Part shown: positions 6,615-13,219 of the stretch, piece by piece
How positions within the stretch are numbered: the stretch's first letter is position 1
Layout: each line of letters starts with the position of its first letter
Origin: DASPKW01 sp038244055
GTDB taxonomy: Bacteria > Planctomycetota > Phycisphaerae > Tepidisphaerales > Tepidisphaeraceae
Direction: 5' to 3'
Length of the DNA stretch: 14,018 nt
Assembly (NCBI GenBank): GCA_038244055.1
Contig: JBBRTW010000162.1
Coordinates: 1 to 14,018 of the forward strand
Translations under genes and position numbers: made by a program
The notes under the pieces: model-generated
Seen by the model: the letters and a program-made list of their open reading frames with translations, nothing else
What the model was told of the DNA's origin: nothing
Databases searched by the model: none

Positions 6615-7727
6615 ATGCGAAGATTGCTTTTGCCTTTGTCGGCGATTGTTCTCCTTTCCGCCGCGGGATGTTCACAAATCATCGCGGATAAGGTACTGGT
6701 ACCGCCGCGCTCGCTGGAGCGCGCGGCGACTCTTCTGAAACTCCGCCAGAAGATCGAGGCCCGCTGGGATCAGAATCTCCGCCCCTTCAACTACACCGCC
6801 ACCGATGGCGCGCAGCTCGCCGCGATGATCTTCGATCCGCGCCCACCCAAAGAAAACCCCGGTAAATCCGCCACAACGCAGCCCACCTCACAGTCCGCGC
6901 CCCCTGCCAAAATCCCGGCCGATAAAGCCCCGCCCGCTGCCGCGCCCTTCCATCCGCGCGGCGTCGTCGTCGTCATTCATGGACTGACCGACCGCAAGGA
7001 ATCCATGCTCAGCGCCGCCGAAAAATTCGCGGATGCCGGTTATGTCGCGGTCGTCCCGGACTTGCGCGCCCACGGCGAATCCGGCGGTCGCTACACGACC
7101 CTGGGCTACCGTGAAAAACTCGACATGATGGCTTTGCTCAACCATCTGCAATCCCAGGGCTACGATGTCTCCCGCGTGGCTGCGATGGGCGGAAGCCTCG
7201 GAGCCGCCGTCGCCATCCAGTGGGCGGCCGTCGACCCGCGCGTCAAGGCGATCGTGGCCGTCGCCCCCTTCGCCGACCTGCGCACCGAGCTCGAGTTCCA
7301 ATACCGCGCCCACGGCATCGGCGGGTTCAAAGTCGACCTCCTCGAATCCGTCGCCGAGGCCCAGGGGCAGTTCAAGATCGAGAACGTTTCCCCCCTCAAA
7401 TCCCTCGAAGCGATGGACACGCCCCTCTATCTCGCCCACGGTTTCCGCGACAAGATCATCCCCGATTCCGAATCGCAGCGCCTCTTTGATCACGCCCGCG
7501 GGCCGGTGATTCTCCAGAAAGCCGTCTGCGGCCACATGGATATCCGCGACAACCTCGGCAAGGAATTCGTCAAACGCGCCGTCGAGTGGGTCGATACCTA
7601 CGTCCCCGCCGATGCCCACCCCGCCACACCGCCCGCCTGGGTCACCAACTACGGCTCGCGCAATCTCCCCATGACCGCGCCCGTCGCCGTCGGCGGCATC
7701 ACCCCGGCCTCACGAATCGCGCCGTAG
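6615..7727 (+). CDS. Lipoprotein alpha/beta hydrolase (serine aminopeptidase S33-like)
   Basis: The 370-aa protein starts at ATG 6615, which has AGAGGG ~8 nt upstream and opens straight into a signal peptide. A TTG-initiated frame from 6573 would bury that signal. The signal MRRLLLPLSAIVLLSAAGC carries a lipobox-like end with Cys19, so membrane anchoring is likely; the -3 position is Ala rather than Leu. A Pro/Ala/Lys-rich linker (75-113) leads to the hydrolase fold: VVVIHGLTDRKESM (117-130, oxyanion-loop HG), MGGSLGA (191-197, nucleophile S194), HGFRDKIIPDSES (275-287, acid D279) and CGHMD (305-309, catalytic H307). The triad is complete. The family covers esterases, lipases and peptidases and the substrate cannot be told. 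The gene converges with the beta-propeller gene 61 bp away. Confidence 0.88.
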   Translation: MRRLLLPLSAIVLLSAAGCSQIIADKVLVPPRSLERAATLLKLRQKIEARWDQNLRPFNYTATDGAQLAAMIFDPRPPKENPGKSATTQPTSQSAPPAKIPADKAPPAAAPFHPRGVVVVIHGLTDRKESMLSAAEKFADAGYVAVVPDLRAHGESGGRYTTLGYREKLDMMALLNHLQSQGYDVSRVAAMGGSLGAAVAIQWAAVDPRVKAIVAVAPFADLRTELEFQYRAHGIGGFKVDLLESVAEAQGQFKIENVSPLKSLEAMDTPLYLAHGFRDKIIPDSESQRLFDHARGPVILQKAVCGHMDIRDNLGKEFVKRAVEWVDTYVPADAHPATPPAWVTNYGSRNLPMTAPVAVGGITPASRIAP

Positions 7728-7788
7728 CAACTCCACTCTCCCGAGTGTATAGACCGGGGATAGGAGAAGAAGCAATTCCTCTGGTTTT

Positions 7789-9417
7789 TCACCCCATCCG
7801 AAACGAATTTACCATCCGATCCAGCGCCGGCTTGAGCGCATCGTAAAGCGGCGCGGGGGCCATCGCCGTCAGCGAGAAGAGCCACCCCGCGTGTTCGACC
7901 AGCAGCAGCCGCAAAGTCATCGGCCCGGCATCGGTCTCCTGGCGGGCCATCGCCTGCGCGGCCGGGCCGAAGGGGAGCAGGACTGTGCGCAAGTCCGCCA
8001 GGGCCATCCCCTGCGACTTGGCGAGATATTCCAGCGCGGCCTCAGGCGCTGCGCCCGGAATAGTCGAACCGGGCAGCGCCGGGCGGACGGCGACGGTGAA
8101 CACGATGGCCGCGTAGGCCGGGGTGTAGAGGCAGAGCGGCCGCATGATCCGCGGGTCGGCGAAGTCGGGTTCATCGGGCGGGAGGGGCACGCGCTGCCAG
8201 TTGGTGGGAATTTCGGCCGAGAAAGTCCACGCGGGGTTGGGGGATTGAACGGTCGTGCGCGCGAAGGCGATCTCGGCGGCGGCGTCGGAGAGGGTGTCGG
8301 CGGGGGTGTCCTCGGAGACCGCCGGCGGCGCTGCCAGCACCGGCCCGCCCGCGCCGGCGCTGCTGAAAGGGGAATCCACAATCGCCCGCGTCGCGATGGA
8401 TTTGGGCGGCGCGGTTTGAAGCTCCGCGCGAAACGTCACCGCCCAGATCGAACGCCCTTCCACCAGCAGCGTCTGCTCATCGAGGAAACGAAGCTGGCCG
8501 AGGATCGTGTTATCCGGCGTCAGCGGCGCGACCGCATGCTCGGCCGGGTCGAACATGACCAGACGATTCTCGTTGAGCAGTTTCGCATCCGGCCGGGGAT
8601 GGGCGCGGATCATCGCGATCAGCCGCCCGCCCGGATAGGCGGCCGGCGCGATCGCCGCATCGACCGTGTCCGAGGTATAGAGAATGTCGCCCGGCCCTTC
8701 GTGATGCGGGATGCCGATGATGACCGTGTGATGCTGCTCCAGATCGATGATGTAGAGGGCGCAGGCGACCGAGTCGGCCGACCAGAAGGGGAAGATGCGG
8801 ATCGAGGTTCCCGGCAGATCGGAAAGCGGGTGAATCTCCCAGGCCTGCCCATCGTGCTGGCCGAGATGAACGCGGGTGCAGTGGTCGAGCACTTTTCGAG
8901 TGACCAGCGCGAATCGGCGGACGTCCGGACTGATGGAAATCACCGGTGGGAAATGGGGATCGCCATCCACATCGAGCGGGCCGACGTCGTAATCGGCCGC
9001 CTGGTCGATATCTCGAAAGTAGAGGCGCTGGCCGTGCGGGTCCGCGATAAGCAATGATGATCCACCCGCCCAGGCGAAAGACATGCCCGGCAGGATCGTC
9101 AGCACCTGATCGGCAACGCGGAGGATTCCAATCCGCACCTCCCCCGGCGGCGGCCCGCTGGTCAGCGCGAACGCCAGCGACCGCCCATCGGGCGACCAGG
9201 CGAGATCGGACAAATGCTGGTGATCGGGCAGGAAGATCGGCTCGGACGATGAATCGTCGATCTTCTCGGCCGAGACCGCCGCGAGATAAAGCCCCGGCAC
9301 CAGCGCATCAGGTGCCCAGAACGCCACCCGCTTGAGATCGGGCGAAATCCGGCAGATCGTCGGGCCGATGGGACCGGAATGGCCTGCGAGAGTGGGAGAA
9401 ATCTCGGGTGGGAGCAT
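7789..9417 (-). CDS. Beta-propeller (TolB/PD40-like) protein with PsbP/Mog1-like C-terminal domain
   Basis: The 542-aa product has no signal peptide from this start. Residues ~1-335 carry PD40-type strands typical of a TolB-like propeller: CRISPDLKRVAFWAP, LAWSPDGRSLAFAL (72-85), ISISPDVRRFALVT (160-173) and FWSADSVACALYII (211-224). An Ala/Pro-rich linker (~350-390) leads to a domain of ~150 aa starting WTFSAEIPTNWQRVP and ending LDRMVNSFRMG, with the look of PsbP/Mog1/DUF1795-like folds; this second assignment is tentative. It is probably a binding scaffold rather than an enzyme. I chose ATG 9417 because it has the hexamer-decamer-ATG arrangement seen at tyrS and queD. In-frame ATGs at 9468 (GGAGAGG 13 nt upstream) and 9558 are possible, but 9558 starts inside a repeat element. 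Confidence 0.7.
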   Translation of the reverse strand: MLPPEISPTLAGHSGPIGPTICRISPDLKRVAFWAPDALVPGLYLAAVSAEKIDDSSSEPIFLPDHQHLSDLAWSPDGRSLAFALTSGPPPGEVRIGILRVADQVLTILPGMSFAWAGGSSLLIADPHGQRLYFRDIDQAADYDVGPLDVDGDPHFPPVISISPDVRRFALVTRKVLDHCTRVHLGQHDGQAWEIHPLSDLPGTSIRIFPFWSADSVACALYIIDLEQHHTVIIGIPHHEGPGDILYTSDTVDAAIAPAAYPGGRLIAMIRAHPRPDAKLLNENRLVMFDPAEHAVAPLTPDNTILGQLRFLDEQTLLVEGRSIWAVTFRAELQTAPPKSIATRAIVDSPFSSAGAGGPVLAAPPAVSEDTPADTLSDAAAEIAFARTTVQSPNPAWTFSAEIPTNWQRVPLPPDEPDFADPRIMRPLCLYTPAYAAIVFTVAVRPALPGSTIPGAAPEAALEYLAKSQGMALADLRTVLLPFGPAAQAMARQETDAGPMTLRLLLVEHAGWLFSLTAMAPAPLYDALKPALDRMVNSFRMG

Positions 9418-9427
9418 GATGGAGAGG

Positions 9428-9433
9428 ATTGGA
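9428..9433 (-). promoter_or_regulatory. Candidate -10-like box of the beta-propeller gene
   Basis: On the minus strand TCCAAT is followed by the C-rich decamer CCTCTCCATC and then ATG (9417). This matches the spacing at tyrS, queD and the permease gene, although the hexamer is degenerate. No Shine-Dalgarno is visible in the decamer. Confidence 0.3.
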
Positions 9434-9490
9434 ACGGGATTGGCGGGCGGATGCAATGTGGCTCTCATTGGAAACTGATGACCTCTCCTC

Positions 9491-9589
9491 GAAAACGAAA
9501 AACGAAAAACGTAAAGCTGCGAGCGATGACTCGTGGAATCGAAGCCCAACAAGCTCACGCTTCCTTTAAGTTTTTCGTTTTCAGTTTTG
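9491..9589. repeat. MITE-like element, copy A (99 bp)
   Basis: The 26-bp ends 9491-9516 and 9564-9589 are imperfect terminal inverted repeats (22 of 26 pair), A-rich at the left and T-rich at the right. The 47-bp core contains GTGGAATCGAA. A second copy in the same orientation lies at 10020-10117 with a closely related core. The element encodes nothing, and together the copies bracket queD. No obvious target-site duplication is visible. Confidence 0.75.
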
Positions 9590-9598
9590 TGAGAGCAG

Positions 9599-9628
9599 CC
9601 TTAAGTTTTTAGTTTTTAGTTTTTTTCG
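9599..9628. repeat. Partial extra right end of the MITE-like element
   Basis: CCTTAAGTTTTTAGTTTTTA and the T run after it resemble the right terminal repeat of copies A (9562-9589) and B (10092-10117). It starts 10 bp after copy A ends and lacks core and left end. It stops exactly where the TAGAAT box of queD begins. Confidence 0.55.
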
Positions 9629-9634
9629 TAGAAT
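9629..9634 (+). promoter_or_regulatory. -10-like box of queD (TAGAAT, 10 nt before ATG)
   Basis: TAGAAT, then GCCCCCGACC, then ATG at 9645 repeats the tyrS layout almost base for base. The earlier in-frame ATG at 9633 overlaps this box and so is unlikely to be transcribed. The T-rich repeat end lies immediately upstream, where a -35 or UP-like element would be. Confidence 0.5.
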
Positions 9635-9644
9635 GCCCCCGACC

Positions 9645-10007
9645 ATGACCGTCCGCCTCTCCAAGTCGTTTCACTTCGAAGCCGCGCACGACCTGCCGAC
9701 CTTCCCGGAAGGCCACAAGTGCCGCCGGCTGCATGGGCATTCGTTCAAGTTCGATGTCGTGGTCGAAGGCGAAGTCGATCCGGCCAAGGGGTATCTGATC
9801 GACTATGGCGACATCAAAAAGGTGGCCGACCCGATCGTCAAAAAGCTCGATCACTATTATCTCAACGAAATCCCCGGCCTGGAAAACCCCACCAGCGAGA
9901 ACGTGGCCGTCTGGCTGTGGAATCAGCTCAAAGGGCCCCTGCCGCAATTGTCGGCGATCATCGTGTACGAGACGTGTACGTCGATGTGCGAGTATCGGGG
10001 GCGGTGA
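9645..10007 (+). CDS. queD: 6-carboxy-5,6,7,8-tetrahydropterin synthase (QueD/PTPS family)
   Basis: This zinc enzyme of the queuosine/7-deazaguanine pathway converts dihydroneopterin triphosphate to 6-carboxytetrahydropterin. From ATG 9645 it is 120 aa, the usual QueD length. Zinc ligands are His15 in FHFEAAH and His30 and His32 in CRRLHGHSF; Cys26 of the CxxxHGH motif is the catalytic Cys that separates QueD from eukaryotic PTPS. Also visible are the catalytic Asp69-His70 pair (LDHYYLN), TSENVAVWLW (83-92) and the substrate-binding Glu109 in VYETCTS. An upstream in-frame ATG at 9633 would add MPPT but falls inside the -10-like box. No other queuosine gene (queC, queE, queF) is in the window. 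It is flanked on both sides by MITE-like repeats in the same orientation. Confidence 0.93.
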   Translation: MTVRLSKSFHFEAAHDLPTFPEGHKCRRLHGHSFKFDVVVEGEVDPAKGYLIDYGDIKKVADPIVKKLDHYYLNEIPGLENPTSENVAVWLWNQLKGPLPQLSAIIVYETCTSMCEYRGR

Positions 10008-10019
10008 GTTTCATTCCTT

Positions 10020-10117
10020 GAAAACGAAAAGCGAAATACTTAACGCTGCGAGGGATGAATTGTGGAATCGAATGCCAACAAACTCACGGTGCCTAAAGTT
10101 TTTCGCTTCTAGTTTTG
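10020..10117. repeat. MITE-like element, copy B (98 bp)
   Basis: It has terminal inverted repeats 10020-10045 and 10092-10117 (20 of 26 pair) and a core at 10046-10091 that matches copy A over most positions. It is in direct orientation relative to copy A. It begins 12 bp after the queD stop codon and ends 15 bp before the permease ATG. Confidence 0.75.
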
Positions 10118-10122
10118 CGAAT
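10117..10122 (+). promoter_or_regulatory. Candidate -10-like box of the permease gene
   Basis: GCGAAT, the C-rich decamer CCCCCTACCT and ATG (10133) keep the spacing seen at tyrS and queD, with a weaker hexamer that overlaps the last base of repeat copy B. No Shine-Dalgarno is present. Confidence 0.35.
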
Positions 10123-10132
10123 CCCCCTACCT

Positions 10133-11785
10133 ATGAATCCGATCATAATTCTGCTTATCGGCATGGCGGTTGTGGTGGGGGGCGTGCTCGTTTTTCGACT
10201 GCACGCGTTTTTGTCGTTGATCGCGGGGGCGCTGGTGGTGGGGTTGCTGACGCCGGGGGTTTTTACATATCGATATGCGATTCATGCGGCGGCGATTGAA
10301 GTGATTTCGATCGACGAGCACACGGGAATGGTCGTGCTGCGGTCGAAGGAAAAGTTTTCGGGCGATACCCCCCTGCTGGTACTGAGGGAGAGCATGGGCG
10401 CTGAGCGGGGGTTTGAGCGGATCGGCGTACTCAGGGTGCGGGGCGGTGGGGTCACAGCGGGCGAGCAGATTCAGGCGGCGATGGTGGACCCGACTATCAA
10501 AGTGCGAGCGGGCGATGTGATCGTGAAAGAGGAGGCCGAGTTCGCAGCGCGGAAGCAGGCGGCGACGACGCTGGGGGAGAGACTGGCCGAGGGATTCGCG
10601 AATACCGCCAAGGGCGTGGGCATTCTGATCGCAATGGCCTCGATCCTCGGGCGCACCATGCTGGAATCGCGGGCGGCCGAGCGGATTGTGTGGTCCTGCC
10701 GGCGAATGCTGGGAGACAAGCGAGCGCCGCTGGCGTTTGTGATCTCGGGATTCTCGCTGGGGAATCTGCTGTTCGCCGAAACCGTGTTTTATCTGCTGAT
10801 ACCGCTCGGCAAAGTCATGCGCATTCGCACCGGGCGGGATTACACACTCTATGTGATGTGCATCGTGGCGGGGGCGACGATGACGCACTCGCTGGTGCCG
10901 CCGACGCCCGGGCCAAGTTTTGTGGCGGCCGAGCTGCACATCGACCTGGCGATGATGATCCCCGGCGGGCTGGTGATCGGCGCGATCGCGGCCATGGCGG
11001 GATATTTCTATGCCCGAATCGCCAATCGGCGCTGGGATATTCCGCTTCGGCCCAGCGCGGAGCTCTCAGAGAAAGAACTGGCGGCCATTTCCGCGCGCGA
11101 TGAATCGGCGCTGCCGCGATTGTGGGTGTCGCTGCTGCCAGTGGTGCTGCCGGTGGCGCTGATCGTGATCGGATCGTGCCTGGAGGCGGCCAAATCCACC
11201 GGGCCGGCGGCGATGGCTTTTCGATCGCTGGGCGAGAAGAACACCGCCTTGACCATCGCGGCGGCGGTGGGGCTGATCACCCTGGCCGCCCGGCGGCACC
11301 TGAGCGCCAAACAGATCAGCGCCTCCACAGGCGAGGCGCTCTCCAGCGCGGGGCTAATCATCCTGATCATCTGCGCGGGCGGGGCGTTCGGCTCGGCCCT
11401 TCGGCAGACGGATATCGCCGATTCGATCAAGCAGGTTCTGCCCGCCTCACGATTCGCGCTGATTCCGCTGGCGTTTCTCGCCACCGCCATCATCCGCACG
11501 GCGCAGGGGAGCGCGACCGTCGCGATGATCACGGCTGCGGGAATCATCGCGCCGATCGCGGCCTCGACCCATCTGCCGTTCCACCCGCTCTACCTGGCCC
11601 TGGCGATTGGCTGCGGTTCCAAGCCGGTGATGTGGATGAACGACAGCGGGTTCTGGATCATCGGGAAAATGTCGGGACTGACCGAGAGCGAAACGCTCAA
11701 GACGGCGACAGTGATGATGATCATTGAAGCGACTGTGGGATTGGGCGCGACGATGCTGGGGGCGTGGATGCTGCCGCTGGTTTGA
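10133..11785 (+). CDS. GntP-family permease with soluble N-terminal insertion
   Basis: The 550-aa polytopic membrane protein belongs to the GntP gluconate:H+ symporter family (ion transporter superfamily). Family marks are AEGFANTAKGVGILIAMASILGRTM (split across ~152-176), SGFSLGNLLFAETVFYLLIP (205-224) and the signature THSLVPPTPGPS (251-262), then ~9 more hydrophobic segments including AIIRTAQGSATVAMI and the SKPVMWMNDSGFW region. Typical GntP proteins are ~440-450 aa. Here ~90-100 soluble residues (~50-145) lie between the first membrane hairpin and the next segment. That insert is beta-rich (GMVVLR, TPLLVLRE, RIGVLRVR, KVRAGDVIV) and resembles a small SH3-like barrel. The substrate is probably a sugar acid or other organic acid, by family only. 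ATG 10133 is preferred to TTG 10115, which lies in the repeat. Confidence 0.88.
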   Translation: MNPIIILLIGMAVVVGGVLVFRLHAFLSLIAGALVVGLLTPGVFTYRYAIHAAAIEVISIDEHTGMVVLRSKEKFSGDTPLLVLRESMGAERGFERIGVLRVRGGGVTAGEQIQAAMVDPTIKVRAGDVIVKEEAEFAARKQAATTLGERLAEGFANTAKGVGILIAMASILGRTMLESRAAERIVWSCRRMLGDKRAPLAFVISGFSLGNLLFAETVFYLLIPLGKVMRIRTGRDYTLYVMCIVAGATMTHSLVPPTPGPSFVAAELHIDLAMMIPGGLVIGAIAAMAGYFYARIANRRWDIPLRPSAELSEKELAAISARDESALPRLWVSLLPVVLPVALIVIGSCLEAAKSTGPAAMAFRSLGEKNTALTIAAAVGLITLAARRHLSAKQISASTGEALSSAGLIILIICAGGAFGSALRQTDIADSIKQVLPASRFALIPLAFLATAIIRTAQGSATVAMITAAGIIAPIAASTHLPFHPLYLALAIGCGSKPVMWMNDSGFWIIGKMSGLTESETLKTATVMMIIEATVGLGATMLGAWMLPLV

Positions 11786-11826
11786 AGAGTTGAACCACGA
11801 AGGGCGCGAAAGGCACGAAGGGAGGA

Positions 11827-11945
11827 GAGGGTTGAGGGTTGAGGGGGGAGGATTGAGGGTTGAGGGTAGAGGGTTGCGGGTTGAGGGTAGAGGGTTGAGG
11901 GTCGGGGGTAGAGGGTAGAGGGTCGGGGGTACAGGGTAGAGGGTA
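11827..11945. repeat. Tandem heptamer tract, 17 units of GAGGGTT/GAGGGTA
   Basis: Seventeen consecutive 7-bp units fill exactly 119 bp. The consensus is GAGGGT followed by T, A or C, with sporadic changes (GAGGGGG, GAGGATT, GCGGGTT, GGGGGTA, CAGGGTA). The plus strand carries regularly spaced GGG runs. Frames across it are low-complexity by-products of the 7-bp period. Confidence 0.9.
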
Positions 11946-11961
11946 GTGGAGGAGGTGAATA

Positions 11962-12090
11962 GGGTCATTCCGAGGGAGCTTCAGGCGACCGAGGAATCTT
12001 GCATGTACGGATTGGCCTGCTCGCCTTGCCGAAGGGCCACGACTTCCAGGCAGGATCTTTCGGTCGCCTGAAGCTCCCTCAAGATGACCC
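11962..12090. repeat. Inner inverted repeat, perfect 21-bp arms in ~40-bp homology
   Basis: The perfect arms are 11972-11992 and 12060-12080. Outside them GGGTCAT (11962-11968) matches ATGACCC (12084-12090) across 3 unpaired bases. Inside them GGAATCTTGC and the complement of GCAGGATCTT continue the similarity. The ~67-bp spacer is unremarkable. Transcribed from either side it would fold into one long hairpin. No transposase gene is nearby. Confidence 0.85.
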
Positions 12091-12161
12091 ACCACCATGA
12101 CAGGGTCGCGATGACGCAATGAAGGCTCTCAGCCCCTTCGCGCGTTTCGTGTCTTCGTGGT

Positions 12162-13121
12162 TCACTTTGCCGTCGCTGGATCGATCGCGCCTGTAAGTTT
12201 CTTCCACCCCTTCATCGAAGCCTCCAGATTCGCCTTCTTGTCCCCCGTCAGCCCATAGCCCTGCAACCCGATGGGGCCTTTGAAATTCTGTTTCTGGAGT
12301 TGGGCGAGAATGGGGGCGATATCGAGCGAGCCTTTGTCGAGGGTTTGGATGAGCTGCTTCCAGTTCGATCCGGTGATGCCCGCATCCGCGCCGCTGATGG
12401 TCATGTTGGTGAGAAGGGGGCCGGCTTCTTCGAGAAGGGCGGGAATATTTTTCTCATCGCCGGTGGCCAGGGCGTGGCAGAGATTGAAGGTGACGCCAAA
12501 GTTATCGCGTTTGACGGCTTTGGCGACGGCGAGGGCATCCTTGAATTTCGCTGTCCATTCGCCGGCATGGGGATAGATCGCGATGCGCATCTGCGACTGC
12601 GCGGCGAAATCGGCCAGGGCTTGCAGATCCCTGATGACCGGCTCATCGCCCTTGAGCGAATCGGGCGCGGGCGGTTTGAGGGCGGGATTGGCGGCCTTTC
12701 CGGCGGATTTCGAGCCGATATGAATCCAGAGGATCGTATCGTGGCCTTTGAGCGCGGCGATGATCGGCTTGACGCGCTCGGAGTAGGTTGCGCCATCGGA
12801 GCCGGCGCTGACGGGGCAGTAGATGGCGAACATTTTGAGACCGCGTTTTTCGGCCTGCTCGGCGATTGATTTGGCTTCATCGGCGCCGCATTCATGCCAG
12901 GCGGTGCCGGCATAGCCGGTTTCCTTGACGAGATCGAGTTGCTGCTCGGCGGTCAGGCCGGTGCCGTTGGTGCAGGTGTCCATCGCGTAGAAGGGATTGG
13001 TGATCGCGGGGCTGGCGGCGGCGAGCGCTGCCGGCGGTGGAGGCGGAGCGGCGAGTGAGGTTAGCGCGGTCAGGGCGAGTGCGGCGATGGCGAGTGAGAT
13101 CGATGACTGGCGTAGGCGCAT
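12162..13121 (-). CDS. Secreted TIM-barrel sugar phosphate isomerase/epimerase-like protein
   Basis: The 319-aa product starts at ATG 13121, with AAGGA 7 nt upstream and an immediate signal peptide (RLRQSSISLAIAALALTALTS, Ala/Pro-rich to ~36). A longer frame from 13256 would bury it and start inside a hairpin repeat. The mature part is an AP-endonuclease-2/xylose-isomerase-like barrel: FYAMDTC, LDLVKETGYAGTAWHECGAD (62-81, broken here only in reading), LKMFAIYCPV (95-104), TILWIHIGS (129-137), RIAIYPHAGEW (179-189), FGVTFNLCHAL (208-218) and GPIGLQGYG (282-290). The strand-5 Glu that binds metal in many relatives is replaced by Tyr-Pro. The role may be periplasmic sugar handling, but the substrate is unknown. 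The stop codon lies in a repeat arm. It follows the DUF1553 gene in the same direction, 159 bp on. Confidence 0.8.
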   Translation of the reverse strand: MRLRQSSISLAIAALALTALTSLAAPPPPPAALAAASPAITNPFYAMDTCTNGTGLTAEQQLDLVKETGYAGTAWHECGADEAKSIAEQAEKRGLKMFAIYCPVSAGSDGATYSERVKPIIAALKGHDTILWIHIGSKSAGKAANPALKPPAPDSLKGDEPVIRDLQALADFAAQSQMRIAIYPHAGEWTAKFKDALAVAKAVKRDNFGVTFNLCHALATGDEKNIPALLEEAGPLLTNMTISGADAGITGSNWKQLIQTLDKGSLDIAPILAQLQKQNFKGPIGLQGYGLTGDKKANLEASMKGWKKLTGAIDPATAK

Positions 13122-13219
13122 GGGATGATCCTTCGGACTGGAAGACGGAGGGACGAAGACATCTGTCAACCAATCGTACCGGCCAAAGAATTTCATCGTT
13201 GTGCGCAAAGATGAAACGG

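Larger units (their letters stand above)
11791..12164. repeat. Outer inverted repeat with CACGAA-type units
   Basis: TGAACCACGAAG at 11791-11802 is exactly inverted at 12153-12164. Both arms continue inward for ~20 bp as degenerate CGCGAA/CACGAA units (to ~11822 and from ~12133). The right arm supplies the TGA stop codon of the minus-strand gene ending at 12162. Between the arms lie the heptamer tract and the inner palindrome. The whole 376-bp gap 11786-12161 consists of these repeats and holds no credible gene. Confidence 0.7.

Noticed and set aside
7728..7788. Possible terminator between the convergent hydrolase and propeller genes (AGGA...TCCT then GGTTTTT)
   Set aside because: The stem is only about 4-5 paired bases with unpaired interruptions, too weak to call.
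7891..9057. A 388-codon plus-strand frame
   Set aside because: It is a shadow of the beta-propeller gene, with Arg/Gly-rich sequence and no motifs.
9418..9558. N-terminal extension of the propeller gene to ATG 9558
   Set aside because: The added codons are repeat copy A read in frame (FRFSFSRR), not conserved-looking protein.
11827..11945. Heptamer tract as a CRISPR array or as coding sequence
   Set aside because: There are no repeat-spacer alternation and no cas genes. Open frames across it only reflect the 7-bp period read in triplets.
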